The notes beneath the pieces are model-generated. The model saw nothing but the letters and a program-made list of their open reading frames with translations. It searched no databases and had not been told where the DNA came from. From contig CABSNM010000002.1 in assembly GCA_902479065.1 (NCBI GenBank), positions 62,001 to 126,000 of the forward strand: a stretch of DNA of 64,000 bases, read 5' to 3'. Positions 50,330-60,102 of this stretch are shown in pieces (position 1 is the first letter of the stretch; every line of letters starts with the position of its first letter). The position numbers and the translations under genes were made by a program. The stretch is from an uncultured Collinsella sp. Lineage in GTDB: Bacteria; Actinomycetota; Coriobacteriia; Coriobacteriales; Coriobacteriaceae.

Positions 50330-51301
50330 TTACTGCTCGCTATTCGCAATCGCCTGGTCGATAAGCTTGTCGAGTGCTGCGCGCTGCTCGGCGGAGCTGA
50401 TGGCTCCCACGATTGGATCCCCTACGATGTTGCCATTCTGATCGATGACATACGTTGTCGGGAACGAGAACAAATTTGACGTAAACTTACCGGCCTCGCT
50501 ATCCGACTTGAACCAGATGTTCTTATATGTCACGCCCTTCTTGCTCAGCACGTCCTTGGCATCCGCAATCTCGCCCTTGTTGCCATCGAGCGTAAAGGAA
50601 TTGACGCCCACGACCTGGCCGCCCTTCTTGGCAAGCTCCTTATTCAGTTTCTCAAGATCGCCCAGCTCGCCCACGCACGGCTTGCAAGTGGTGAACCAGA
50701 AGTTCATGACGGTGACCTTGTTCTTAGCGAACAGCTCGTCGCTGCTCACGTCGTTACCATCCAGGTCTTTGCCCGTAAAGCTGGGGAACTTCGTCGCCTC
50801 GCTCGAAGCATTGGCACCAGCCGTCATGCCAGCGGTCGAAGCGTCGACGCTCTCGCCTGAGCTCGGCGTGCTTCCACAGCCGGGGAACTCCTTCTCCAGG
50901 CTCTCGAGCTTGTCCTCGATCTCCTTGATCTGCTGCGCACCGGCCTTGAGCGTCTTAAGCTCATCCGCCGTGAACTCATCCTTGGCACCGTCGATGGTCT
51001 TGAGCAGGAAATCGCCGTAATTGCTGCCGTCCTCAATCATTACCGAGTCTTTATTTGCCGCATTGAATACCTTTTCCCATAGCGCGTTATCACTCGAAAG
51101 GATATCGTTCTCCTTTTTCATGAGCTTCGCATACAGCTCGGCGGCCTCGTCGGCATTGGTCGGCTTCTGCGCAGTGAGTTCTGCGATCTTAGGATCGGAG
51201 CTCGCAGATTCGCTCGCATTGCCACCGGACGCCGAACATGCCACAAGGCACAAGGCCAATACCGGCACCATAAACAGGGCCGCAATCTTAGAAAGCTTCA
51301 T
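50330..51301 (-). CDS. TlpA/ResA-like thioredoxin-fold lipoprotein
   Basis: Protein of 323 residues. A lipoprotein signal (ALCLVACSASGG, lipobox Cys about 23) is followed by a helical domain (about 35-130), a short linker, then a thioredoxin domain with FPSFTGKDLDGNDVSS and the redox site WFTTCKPCVGELGDL (CKPC, about 200). GGAGGA lies 7 bases before ATG 51301. It should act outside the membrane as a disulfide reductase or oxidase. It is co-oriented with the polyferredoxin and CD1871A genes (29-base gap), suggesting electron delivery from the membrane protein. Confidence 0.9.
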   Translation of the reverse strand: MKLSKIAALFMVPVLALCLVACSASGGNASESASSDPKIAELTAQKPTNADEAAELYAKLMKKENDILSSDNALWEKVFNAANKDSVMIEDGSNYGDFLLKTIDGAKDEFTADELKTLKAGAQQIKEIEDKLESLEKEFPGCGSTPSSGESVDASTAGMTAGANASSEATKFPSFTGKDLDGNDVSSDELFAKNKVTVMNFWFTTCKPCVGELGDLEKLNKELAKKGGQVVGVNSFTLDGNKGEIADAKDVLSKKGVTYKNIWFKSDSEAGKFTSNLFSFPTTYVIDQNGNIVGDPIVGAISSAEQRAALDKLIDQAIANSEQ

Positions 51302-51330
51302 GATCATTCCTCCGTTTTGTCGAAGCTTGT

Positions 51331-52233
51331 TTACTTTTTATCGGCGGTCAAGGGAAGCTTTTCCGCCGACACATCCAGGCCATAGCGATAGCTGATGGCA
51401 TCGACAGGACAGGCCCCGATGCACTTTCCGCACCGGATACATTCGGCATGATTGGGCGCGCGGACCACATCAACGTCCATCTGACAAACCCTTGAACACT
51501 TGCCGCACGAGACGCATTTGCACGCGTCAACCTGAATCCCCAACAAGGACACCCTATTCATGAGCGCATAGAATGCGCCGAGCGGGCAAATCCATTTGCA
51601 GAAGGGGCGATAGAACAAAACGCTCAGCACTACTACGGCAATGAGAACGGCAAGTTTCCAGGTAAAGAGCTGCCCCAGCGCAGATCGAATGCCGGCGTTG
51701 GCAATGGCCAGCGGAATGGCGCCCTCGAGCACGCCCTGCGGACAGATGTACTTACAAAAGAACGGGTCGCCCATGCCCACGTCGTTAACCACCAAGACGG
51801 GCAGCAGCACCACGGCAAACAGCAGCACGACGTACTTGATGTACGTGAGCGGCTTAAGCTTTTTTGTGGAGAACTTTTTGCCGGGAATCTTATGAAGCAG
51901 CTCCTGAAGCCAGCCAAACGGACACAGAAAGCCACATACAAAGCGTCCCAGCAGCACGCCGAGCAAAATGAGCGTACCGGTAACATAGTAAGAAAAGTTG
52001 AACTTGGATGAACCTACCACCGACTGGAACGACCCGATGGGGCACGCGCCCGATGCCGCGGGGCACGAATAGCAATTAAGTCCAGGTACGCAGACTGTTT
52101 TCCCCGCGCCCTGATAGATGCCGCCTTTGGCAAAGTTTGGCAGGTGAATGTTGGTGACCAGCGTCGCCGCCGCCTGAATGAGTCCGCGAAATCGGGCCAA
52201 AACATGCGACGCGGTGTTTGCTCTTTTATCCAA
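51331..52233 (-). CDS. NapH/CcoG-like membrane polyferredoxin
   Basis: Membrane Fe-S protein of about 300 residues. LNCYSCPAASGACPIG, FVCGFLCPFG, FFCKYICPQG and FCKWICPLGAFY are the four-helix NapH/YccM cysteine motifs, and two 4Fe-4S sites follow (CVSCGKCSRVC and CIRCGKCIGACP). I place the start at TTG 52233, which overlaps the end of the CD1871A gene (TTGGATAA) and has GGAG 10 bases upstream; the longer frame to 52320 would cover most of that gene. It probably carries electrons across the membrane to the TlpA lipoprotein (inference from order). Confidence 0.85.
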   Translation of the reverse strand: MDKRANTASHVLARFRGLIQAAATLVTNIHLPNFAKGGIYQGAGKTVCVPGLNCYSCPAASGACPIGSFQSVVGSSKFNFSYYVTGTLILLGVLLGRFVCGFLCPFGWLQELLHKIPGKKFSTKKLKPLTYIKYVVLLFAVVLLPVLVVNDVGMGDPFFCKYICPQGVLEGAIPLAIANAGIRSALGQLFTWKLAVLIAVVVLSVLFYRPFCKWICPLGAFYALMNRVSLLGIQVDACKCVSCGKCSRVCQMDVDVVRAPNHAECIRCGKCIGACPVDAISYRYGLDVSAEKLPLTADKK

Positions 52234-52372
52234 TTCCGATACACTCCAAGCACAGCCTAATCGCTTTGGCCAGCACGGCATCCGCCTCGCCACGCATAAC
52301 ACCAAAGCACACCATGGCAATTCCGACGATCAACAAAGCGACCTGTACCATGGGTTTTACCGCTTTGAACAA
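52226..52372 (-). CDS. CD1871A-family CXXC small membrane protein, 48 aa
   Basis: This short frame was found by reading the minus strand upstream of the polyferredoxin. AAAGGAG is followed after 8 bases by TTG 52372. The protein has one hydrophobic helix (MVQVALLIVGIAMVCFGVM) and the ending RGEADAVLAKAIRLCLECIGIG. The RGEA...K...LCLECIGIG ending is the hallmark of the CD1871A family, which occurs next to such polyferredoxins in Clostridia. The CLEC pair may bind a cofactor or shuttle electrons. The stop overlaps the next start. Confidence 0.75.
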   Translation of the reverse strand: MFKAVKPMVQVALLIVGIAMVCFGVMRGEADAVLAKAIRLCLECIGIG

Positions 52373-52462
52373 CTCGACCACTCCTTTCGTTACGCGACCA
52401 TTGGACCATATCGACTATAAAATCCGTGTTAGGCGCGATTTGAAATGTGCAAGGAGACTGTT

Positions 52463-53137
52463 ATGCGTATTTTGATCGTCGAGGACGAGCGGGCGCTGTG
52501 TGACGCAATCGCGCGCAGCTTGCGAAACCTGGCATACAGCGTCGACTGCTGTCACGACGGACGGGAGGCGCTCGACCTGCTGGGCGTCGAAGTCTTTGAC
52601 CTCGTGGTACTCGACCTCAACCTTCCCCGTATCGACGGCATGACCGTACTCAGGGAACTTAGGAAAACCGACTGCGAGACCAAGGTGCTGATTCTGTCCG
52701 CGCGTGGCGAAGTATCCGATAAGGTCGACGGACTCGATGCCGGCGCCAACGATTACCTCACCAAGCCGTTTCATCTGGACGAACTTGCGGCAAGGATCCG
52801 CAGCCTTACCCTCAGGCGCTTCGCACAAAGCGACATAGTATTAACCTGCGGAAAACTCAGCTTTGACACCAAGGCGCGCATCGCTTCCGTGGGCAGCGAG
52901 GCCTTATCTCTTACACGCAAGGAAACGGGAATCTTGGAATACCTGATACTTAATCAGGGGCGACCGGTAAGCCAAGAGGAGCTTATCGAGCACGTTTGGG
53001 ATAGCACCGTGAACAGCTTTAGCAACGCAACCCGCGTTCACATCTCGTCGCTCCGAAAAAAGTTGCGCAGCGCTTTGGGATACGACCCGATTCGCAATCG
53101 GATTGGAGAGGGCTACGTTATGGAGGATAGCGAATGA
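52463..53137 (+). CDS. OmpR-family response regulator
   Basis: Protein of 224 residues with a receiver (ILIVEDERA; LVVLDLNLPRIDG, phospho-Asp about 51; LSARGEVSDKVDGLDAGANDYLTKPF) and a winged-helix trans_reg_C domain (SLTRKETGILEYLILNQGRPVSQEELIEHVW). AAGGAG precedes ATG 52463. It is divergent from the TlpA operon with a 90-base gap, so it may regulate that operon. Its stop overlaps the kinase start (ATGA). Confidence 0.95.
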   Translation: MRILIVEDERALCDAIARSLRNLAYSVDCCHDGREALDLLGVEVFDLVVLDLNLPRIDGMTVLRELRKTDCETKVLILSARGEVSDKVDGLDAGANDYLTKPFHLDELAARIRSLTLRRFAQSDIVLTCGKLSFDTKARIASVGSEALSLTRKETGILEYLILNQGRPVSQEELIEHVWDSTVNSFSNATRVHISSLRKKLRSALGYDPIRNRIGEGYVMEDSE

Positions 53138-54285
53138 AAAGGCTTTCGCTGCAATGGCGCATAACGATCATGACGGCGCTGCTGACGTGTGCGGCGTGCG
53201 TGCTGACGAACTGCCTGGTCGGCTATACGGGCATGCGCTATATGGATGCCATCGGCAGTGACATCTCGGCCTTTAACGCTGCCGGCGCGGATTCGCCCCA
53301 GGTGTTCGACCCAACGAAAGCGACCCCCGATGACAAGGTCACGATCGTCGTAAACGACGCACAGGAATCTTTTGGCACGACAGCTTGGTACATCACGGCT
53401 GGAGTCACACTCCTTGGCGGCGTGCTGGCATACTTTGTGAGCGGCCGTGCACTCAAACCGCTACGGGCTTTTGCAGCCCAGGTTGAGCGCGTGCAGCCTG
53501 ACAACCTAAGCGAAATCAGACTCAGTGAAGATGTGCCCACCGAGCTACAACGATGCAGCGCCTCTTTCAACGACATGATCGCCCGTCTTGGCGAAGGGTT
53601 CTCTGCACAGCGTCAGTTTACCGGCAACGCCGCACACGAGCTGCGCACCCCGCTCGCCCTTATGCAAGCACAGATTGAACTATTCATCTCCGAGCACTCC
53701 GGTTTGCAACCCGAAACAGCCGAGCTGCTCGGCCTGCTACAAGAACAAACCGAGCGCATGTCTCGAATGGCCAAGGTATTGCTCGAGATGAGTGAGCTCC
53801 GCAGCGTCCCTTGCGAGGACGATGTGGAACTTGGTCCTTTGTCCGAAGAGGTCCTCACCGACCTTGCGCCACTTGCCGAAAATAAGGGCATAGCCCTCAA
53901 TTGTGCTGGAGACGCTTTAGTAATCGGGAGCGACACGCTCCTCTATAGGCTGGTGTTTAACCTGGTCGAAAATGCCATCCGTTACAGCCGCACCGGCTCG
54001 ACTGTCAACGTCTCCATCTGCGACAACGACAGCCATGTGTTCCTGCGAGTCGAGGACCAGGGCCCGGGAATACCCAAGCAGTACCGTGAGAGCATCTTCC
54101 AGCCGTTCTTTCGTCTAGACAAATCCCGCAGTAGGGCATACGGCGGCGCAGGACTCGGACTAGCGCTCGTTTGGGAGATTGCAGCGCTTCACGGTGGCAC
54201 GGTAGAGGTCGAAGAAAGTTCCGAGAACGGTACTACCATACTCGTAAGCCTTCCAAAACGATCCGCAGCGTTAACCGAACAGTAA
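53134..54285 (+). CDS. Sensor histidine kinase, HAMP type
   Basis: Protein of 383 residues. Two membrane helices (about 10-32 and 87-107) flank a short external loop; a HAMP linker, HisKA with GNAAHELRTPLALM (His about 168) and HATPase (FNLVENAIRYSRTGS, EDQGPGIP, GGAGLGLALVWEI) follow. It partners the upstream response regulator through a 4-base overlap. Confidence 0.94.
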   Translation: MKRLSLQWRITIMTALLTCAACVLTNCLVGYTGMRYMDAIGSDISAFNAAGADSPQVFDPTKATPDDKVTIVVNDAQESFGTTAWYITAGVTLLGGVLAYFVSGRALKPLRAFAAQVERVQPDNLSEIRLSEDVPTELQRCSASFNDMIARLGEGFSAQRQFTGNAAHELRTPLALMQAQIELFISEHSGLQPETAELLGLLQEQTERMSRMAKVLLEMSELRSVPCEDDVELGPLSEEVLTDLAPLAENKGIALNCAGDALVIGSDTLLYRLVFNLVENAIRYSRTGSTVNVSICDNDSHVFLRVEDQGPGIPKQYRESIFQPFFRLDKSRSRAYGGAGLGLALVWEIAALHGGTVEVEESSENGTTILVSLPKRSAALTEQ

Positions 54286-54352
54286 AACGAAAGGGGTCCC
54301 GAGCAACAGGAGTACAATTGCTGCATTGTTGCCAGCTGTTGGGAGATGGAAG

Positions 54353-55357
54353 ATGGACTGCGATGGCTACCCATGCGTTCCCATGCCGTTGATGTGCACC
54401 GCCTTTGTGCCGGGGCAGATTGACGCTGCGGTTGCAGGCATTTCCGACCCCGATTCACGCACCATCGCCACGGCAGAAGCGCTGTACTTTCGCGGACAGG
54501 CCGCCCTCGCTGCCAAGACGGCGCGCCCCTATCTTGACGCCACCGATCCCGCGCTGTGCTATTCCGCATGCTTTATCTGCGGATACGCCAGCCTGTCGCT
54601 CAACCGTATCGCCGACGCCCGCCGGTGCCTTGCTGGCATCCTCGATACGCCGGCTGACGAGGAGTCGCCCGCCGTCCACGCCACGCATATCCTGTTCGCC
54701 TCGGCCGCGAGCGTCCTGCTGCACTTGCCTTCCCCGTATTCCGCCGAAGAGTTTTATCCGCTTGCGGCGCATCTGCCCGAAGGTCTGCGCCTGTTCGCCA
54801 GCTACGTGATGGCGCATGCCCTGTACCTGCGCGGCGAATATGGCCGCAGCCTGGGCATGGCGGAAAACGCCCTGATCATGAAACAGGGAAGTTATCCCAT
54901 CTCGGAGCTGTTCCTGCACTTGGCAGCTTCCATGGCATGCATGAGCCTCAAGGACATCGACGCCGCAAAAACGCACTTCGGAGTTGCTTGGAACATTGCG
55001 CGTCCCGACGGCCTTATTGAGCTCATTGGCGAGCATCACGGCCTTTTACAGGGGCTTATCGAGGCATGCCTAAAAACGCAATACCCTGACGACTTCGCGC
55101 GCATCATCGAGATCACGTACCGCTTCAGCTACGGCTGGCGGCGCATCCACAACCCCGATTCGGGCGAGGACGTTGCCGACGATCTAACGACCACGGAATT
55201 CACCATGGCCATGCTCGCCTGTCGTGGGTGGACCAACGCCGAAATCGCACGCCATATGGGAGTATCGCCGGGCACCGTCAAAAACCGCCTATCCGGCGTA
55301 TACGCAAAGCTTGGCATCGGCACACGCGCCGAGCTGGTCGCGCATATGTTACGTTAG
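54353..55357 (+). CDS. LuxR-type HTH regulator
   Basis: Protein of 334 residues. The first 260 residues are helical, TPR-like (repeated ALYFRGQAALAAK / ALYLRGEYGRSLGMAENAL patterns). The C-terminal 60 residues are a LuxR helix-turn-helix (LTTTEFTMAMLACRGWTNAEIARHMGVSPGTVKNRLSGVYAKLG). GGGAG precedes ATG 54353. It lies 155 bases before the large surface-protein gene and may control it; the kinase upstream is a separate unit. Confidence 0.85.
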   Translation: MDCDGYPCVPMPLMCTAFVPGQIDAAVAGISDPDSRTIATAEALYFRGQAALAAKTARPYLDATDPALCYSACFICGYASLSLNRIADARRCLAGILDTPADEESPAVHATHILFASAASVLLHLPSPYSAEEFYPLAAHLPEGLRLFASYVMAHALYLRGEYGRSLGMAENALIMKQGSYPISELFLHLAASMACMSLKDIDAAKTHFGVAWNIARPDGLIELIGEHHGLLQGLIEACLKTQYPDDFARIIEITYRFSYGWRRIHNPDSGEDVADDLTTTEFTMAMLACRGWTNAEIARHMGVSPGTVKNRLSGVYAKLGIGTRAELVAHMLR

Positions 55358-55512
55358 CGACCGGACTACCAAGCGCATCGAACGCGTTCCGGAACCCGGC
55401 GCTTCGCTCGATCAATTTGGACATTTTGACCCTTGAACGGCACTACCGCCACGGGGCGCCTTCTCGCAAAATTGGATTATTTCCACCGATACTTGCGGGA
55501 TGGGAGCCCAAG

Positions 55513-58500
55513 ATGCTTGATCGCCGTTCGTTACTTGTCGCCGGAGCGTCCTCGTTAGCGAGCATTATGATGCCGCGCGTGCCGGGAAGCGCAAACGCCT
55601 TCATATTGCCGTTCGCACCCACCGAAGCCCATGCCGACGAAAAAGACCCCTTCAGGGTGCTCGTTCTCTCGCGCACCATGTTCGGTGTGGTCGTGGTCGA
55701 CGTCGCCAACAAGAATACGCCCATCACGGGTGCCCAGGTCACGCTCATATCGCGCTATGCCGCAGGCAAGCAGCTCACCGCCACGACCGATGACGAAGGC
55801 ACGGCCATCTTTGAGGTCGCCCCTCTTTCAGAAGGCTACGTGGACGAGGCAACGCTTCTCGACGCGTACGACTTTAACGGCGGCATCTCCATTAGCATGG
55901 CAGGCTACCGCGATGTCGAGATTCCCCTTGCGCGTATCCAGGGCGGCACCGCTATTACCGCACCCACACGTCCGCTCTCCGATGGCGAGCCGTACTTTCG
56001 ACAGCTCACGTTCGACGAATGGGACATCCAGTACGCCGACGCCACGTTTATGGCAATGCCAGCGGACGAAGCAGCAAACGACCAGCCCGACACGCACGCT
56101 TTTACCGTGCAGGCTCATCTGCCGCAGGGCGGGCAGGCAACGTTGCATATCAATAAAGTGATGCCCTCTGCGGGCAGCTCAACCGAAACCGTCACGCAGA
56201 TCGGCCAGATCAAGGCCAGCGCATCGGGCGCGGATAATCTGGCGACGTTCACGCTCGAAGACACGTTCCTCGATGCAGCTTCGGGCCTTCTGGAGGAAGG
56301 GTGCAAGCTGCGCTTTATGCTCGACTACCAGGGCAAAACCTACACGCTCTCATCCCCTATGGCCGTTGTCACCGCGCCGGCCGCAAAGGCGGAATCGGGC
56401 TCGACCACCATCATTCCCACCACCATGGACCAAGAGATCACTCCGTTTGATTTCCCCGCGGCGTTTCCCGGTATCGGCGGCAATAAGTTCACGTGCTGGA
56501 TGCCCACATTTCCCATTCTGTTCGATTTCTCGTTTGCTGGATACGTGCTGTTTGGCGGAGGGTACAAACCAGCTAGCTATATGAACGATTCGGGCAACCC
56601 TGATCCGGAATACTGGAAGAAATCGCCGCGCGAGTCGGGCGCCAAGCAGGCAAACCGCTACCTCGACGAGATGGAGGGGAAGTGGAATCAGTACAAGAGG
56701 ATGAGTGCCGGTTCGGGCACCGATCCAAGAAACACCAAGCTCCTTCGCCACCATTGCACGCCGCTGTTCACGATGGATATCGCCACACAGCTGTACGGCT
56801 CGCTCGCCTACGATTGGGTGGGCAAAACCTGGGGTAACAACAACGACCCCGCATACGGCAATATTAAGGCCCTCTTCCAGGTAAGAACCGACCTCAATTG
56901 GACCGAGCAGTTTACCCTAGGACCGGTGCCATTTTTCCTAAACGTCAACCCCTGGGTGCTGGCAAAACTGGCGCTCGCCGTGGGTGCCCACACGCACGGC
57001 AGCGGCGCGGCGTTTTTTAAAAACATTTCGCTCGACTATTCAAACACGTCGGGCTCGTTCACCATCCAGATCGGGCTCGCCGTCACCTTTGGCGCCGGCG
57101 TTGCAGGCGTCGCTTCGTCTGCCGTGCGCGGCGCCGCATCCCTCACGCTGTTCATTGGGTACGAGAAGGCGGATGGGCACCAGCTTCCGCGACTGCGCGT
57201 AGGTGCAGACGTCGATGTCGATGTGATACTCCAGTTCGTAATGTTCAAGTGGACCACCAAGGCTTGGTCGGGGTCGTGGCCCACACTCATCGATTCGTGG
57301 AATATGTCGGTGAACAATGGCGACCAGTATGTGCTCCAGCGCTCTGAGCCCGCATTGGGTGGAGATACGCCTTACACGCTGGATGCCCGCTTCGGCACGC
57401 CCGGCAACATCGAGGCGGGCGGCGTTCCGCAATTTATCGCATCGGCCACCATTGTCACCAACGCCGAGCTGCTCGCGCGCGCCGAGGTTAAAGCCACTGC
57501 CGTAAACGCCGCGCCTGTCGCACGCGATTGGGAGCAAGCGGTCACGCGCATTGAACTCGAGGCAGATGCGGAGAGCGACGACACGGGACAGGTCGAGTAT
57601 TTCGTCCATGCACTGATAGAGAACGACGAAAACGCCGCGCCGATGTATGAGTACACCTATATCGGTCAGGCAACAAACGCCGTTGCGGACCCGAACGCCA
57701 ATTCTGCCGGCGTGTCGGAGGACGAGCGTGGCGGCATCAAGCCCTCGAGCGACAACGTGCTGTTTGCTGGCGTGCTCAGCGAAGCCCACATGAAGCTGGC
57801 AATGATTGCCGGCGTGGAGTGCCTATTCCGTATCGCCTCGGTGCGCTACGGCGACAATGGCCGCTCGCGCCTAGTGGTGCACACAAAGGCAAACGGCACG
57901 TGGTCCGCTCCCACGCCCGTGGACTTCCCCCTTGGGTTTGGCGAGGGCGACGTGGAGCGCAGCGGCATATTCGATTACGACTTCGACGTGGTGGAATATA
58001 CAGACGGGAGGGGAAACCAAGACGCCTACGTGCTGCTGGTCTCGGGCGAGCGCCCCGCCGGCGACAACACCCATTTCGATACGGCGAGCACATCCGGCAT
58101 GCTGTCCGTTGTGCGCCTGCGCATCAGCAACGACGGAGTTCGCGTGGTATCGCACACGTCGTGGCGCAGCATCTCGCGCGGCCGCCTTCAGGAGGATGGC
58201 CACCATTGTCTGCAGTGCCCACGCATCACGGTGGGCAAGGCGCTGGTCGACGGACGTCTGTCGGGCGCCTACCTCCACCGCCGCGGAACCACCGCAGAAA
58301 AGGCGTTGGGCACCGAGGCAGAGGTCGCGCTCGAGTGCTTTACCCTGTGGTCAGATGATTTGGGCGACAGTCTCACGTTCCGTCAGGTCCTCCGCTTTCC
58401 GCAAGCACCGTCGAGCATCGAGCTGGGCGCGCCCGAGAATATCAACGGCAAAATGGTGGTGCCCGTTGCATACGAAACTGCAAACGGTTGTGGCTGCGCA

Positions 58501-59880
58501 TCGTATGCCGTGATCGGCCAGTCCATCGCGGGTTGGGGCGTTATGCCACCAGATGCCACAGTACCCCACGCGGTGCCATGGCCACAACATTCGGGCTTTT
58601 TGGCAACCGTCAACGAGCAACTGCAGCATATTACTTGGACGCGAGGAGCATCGGCATTTGCAACGCAGCCCGTGGGTGCCGCAGGCTGTGGCCCGGCATC
58701 GTTTAGCGTAAGCAACAACGGCAGGTGCGTGCTCTATGTAGAGAACACCGATGGCAAGGTGGGGCAAACCTACGGCGAAGAAGGCAACCCGGTAGCAGTG
58801 ATGGGCAAGCACTTCCGCATCTTCGCCAGCACCTTGGCAGGCGATCTGTTCACGGAGCCGTTCGTGATGTGCGAGCTGGACCATCCCGTCGATCAGATAA
58901 CGACATTTTTGACGTCGGGAGGCATGCTCTCCGCGCTCGCCACGCACATTGTGAGCGCGGAGAAGAGCGAGGCAGAGCTGCACGGCATCGAAGTGCCCTT
59001 GGTGGCGTGTGCCACTCCGACGGGCGCGGTCGCTACCTCGGGCGCAGTGGTGCCCGGAGCAGCAGGCGAATCCTTCATGGTCACGGTGCGAAACGACGGC
59101 AACACCTTGCTGACCGCCGGCACGATCGATCTGTACCGAGAGGGCTCCAGCCAGCCGTTTTCCAGCGCATCCATCGGGTTCGGCGCGAACGCACGCATGG
59201 CTTCGATCTTTGATCCAGAGCTTGCCGAGGACGCTTCGGACAACGATATGGCACGCGTGAAATACGCGCTCGAGACGCTGGGCGCGCGTTTTGCAACGCA
59301 CCCGCTGGTAGCCGACAACGGCAACGCCGTGCTGGCACCGGGTTGCACGGCACAGTTCCGCATGAGCTTCGCCATCCCCGAGAGTTGGGGCGACGAAGTG
59401 GGCAAACGCGTCACGCTGTATGCGAAGGCGCGTGACCTGGTAGCGCTCGATCCCGTAACGCTCGAGGAAATTCGACCGGGCGCAAACTCGGCGCTGGGTG
59501 CCGTACTGCATGAGCTTCATGTGCCTGACGCGGCATGCGAGCGCTCAGAAGTTCAGGTCGGCGTATGCGGCAGCGCGGATACGACAGGACTTCACGACGC
59601 CCCGATGACAGCAGACGGCGATGGCGGCACGAGTGGAGGTGGCTCCGGCGGAAGCAGCTCCGGTAGCGGCAGTGGCTCTGGCAGCGGCAAGGATCACGGC
59701 AATAACAAGCGCCCCGGAAAAGCGGGCGCGCTTGCGGGCACGGGCGATGTCAACGTCCCCCTGACGGCAGCCGCTGCAGCACTCGCCGCGGCAGGCGCCG
59801 GTCTTATCGCCTACAGCGCCCGCCGCACGGCACTCGAAAAAGACACCGCCGATGAGGTCAATTCGGATGAGCCTCGCTAG
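55513..59880 (+). CDS. Large Tat-exported, LAxTG-anchored surface protein
   Basis: Protein of 1455 residues. The N-terminus MLDRRSLLVAGASSLAS has a twin-arginine pattern (RRSLL) and ends in a plausible cleavage site (AHA-DE, about 40). A carboxypeptidase-regulatory-like Ig segment (about 55-110: ITGAQVTLISRYAAGKQLTATTDDEG) is followed by a long central region of unknown fold and a CARDB-like Ig segment (about 1180-1320). A Gly/Ser linker (about 1375-1395) leads to LAGTG (1407-1411), a hydrophobic helix and a basic-charged tail: a sorting signal of the LAxTG class used by actinobacterial class E sortases. No sortase is in the window. The AGCCCAAG before ATG is a weak Shine-Dalgarno. Confidence 0.8.
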   Translation: MLDRRSLLVAGASSLASIMMPRVPGSANAFILPFAPTEAHADEKDPFRVLVLSRTMFGVVVVDVANKNTPITGAQVTLISRYAAGKQLTATTDDEGTAIFEVAPLSEGYVDEATLLDAYDFNGGISISMAGYRDVEIPLARIQGGTAITAPTRPLSDGEPYFRQLTFDEWDIQYADATFMAMPADEAANDQPDTHAFTVQAHLPQGGQATLHINKVMPSAGSSTETVTQIGQIKASASGADNLATFTLEDTFLDAASGLLEEGCKLRFMLDYQGKTYTLSSPMAVVTAPAAKAESGSTTIIPTTMDQEITPFDFPAAFPGIGGNKFTCWMPTFPILFDFSFAGYVLFGGGYKPASYMNDSGNPDPEYWKKSPRESGAKQANRYLDEMEGKWNQYKRMSAGSGTDPRNTKLLRHHCTPLFTMDIATQLYGSLAYDWVGKTWGNNNDPAYGNIKALFQVRTDLNWTEQFTLGPVPFFLNVNPWVLAKLALAVGAHTHGSGAAFFKNISLDYSNTSGSFTIQIGLAVTFGAGVAGVASSAVRGAASLTLFIGYEKADGHQLPRLRVGADVDVDVILQFVMFKWTTKAWSGSWPTLIDSWNMSVNNGDQYVLQRSEPALGGDTPYTLDARFGTPGNIEAGGVPQFIASATIVTNAELLARAEVKATAVNAAPVARDWEQAVTRIELEADAESDDTGQVEYFVHALIENDENAAPMYEYTYIGQATNAVADPNANSAGVSEDERGGIKPSSDNVLFAGVLSEAHMKLAMIAGVECLFRIASVRYGDNGRSRLVVHTKANGTWSAPTPVDFPLGFGEGDVERSGIFDYDFDVVEYTDGRGNQDAYVLLVSGERPAGDNTHFDTASTSGMLSVVRLRISNDGVRVVSHTSWRSISRGRLQEDGHHCLQCPRITVGKALVDGRLSGAYLHRRGTTAEKALGTEAEVALECFTLWSDDLGDSLTFRQVLRFPQAPSSIELGAPENINGKMVVPVAYETANGCGCASYAVIGQSIAGWGVMPPDATVPHAVPWPQHSGFLATVNEQLQHITWTRGASAFATQPVGAAGCGPASFSVSNNGRCVLYVENTDGKVGQTYGEEGNPVAVMGKHFRIFASTLAGDLFTEPFVMCELDHPVDQITTFLTSGGMLSALATHIVSAEKSEAELHGIEVPLVACATPTGAVATSGAVVPGAAGESFMVTVRNDGNTLLTAGTIDLYREGSSQPFSSASIGFGANARMASIFDPELAEDASDNDMARVKYALETLGARFATHPLVADNGNAVLAPGCTAQFRMSFAIPESWGDEVGKRVTLYAKARDLVALDPVTLEEIRPGANSALGAVLHELHVPDAACERSEVQVGVCGSADTTGLHDAPMTADGDGGTSGGGSGGSSSGSGSGSGSGKDHGNNKRPGKAGALAGTGDVNVPLTAAAAALAAAGAGLIAYSARRTALEKDTADEVNSDEPR

Positions 59881-59928
59881 CTCCTAGTTACTTTTGTGAG
59901 AGACGCCGACTCGGCTCATCGAACATCA

Positions 59929-59964
59929 AATGGGCTGGTTCTGGATACCCAGAGCCAGCCCATT
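59929..59964 (+). terminator. Hairpin after the surface-protein gene
   Basis: AATGGGCTGGTTCTGG / CCAGAGCCAGCCCATT, 16-bp stem with one wobble and a four-base loop, 48 bases after the stop codon. The T-run is weak, so termination efficiency is uncertain. Confidence 0.65.
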
Positions 59965-60102
59965 ACGCATTAGATATCGTCAGTGGAGTCGAGTTCTGCC
60001 TCGAGCTTGGCACGGCGTCTTTTCGCCAACAATCCGCACGACACGTCTTCGACAACGTATCCAACCGCAAACGCAGCAAGACACATTCGGCCGTCTTCAA
60101 AC

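Noticed and set aside
58351..59520. 389-aa minus-strand frame inside the surface-protein gene
   Set aside because: Arg/Cys/His-rich shadow with no domain; the plus-strand protein has signal, linker and sorting motif.
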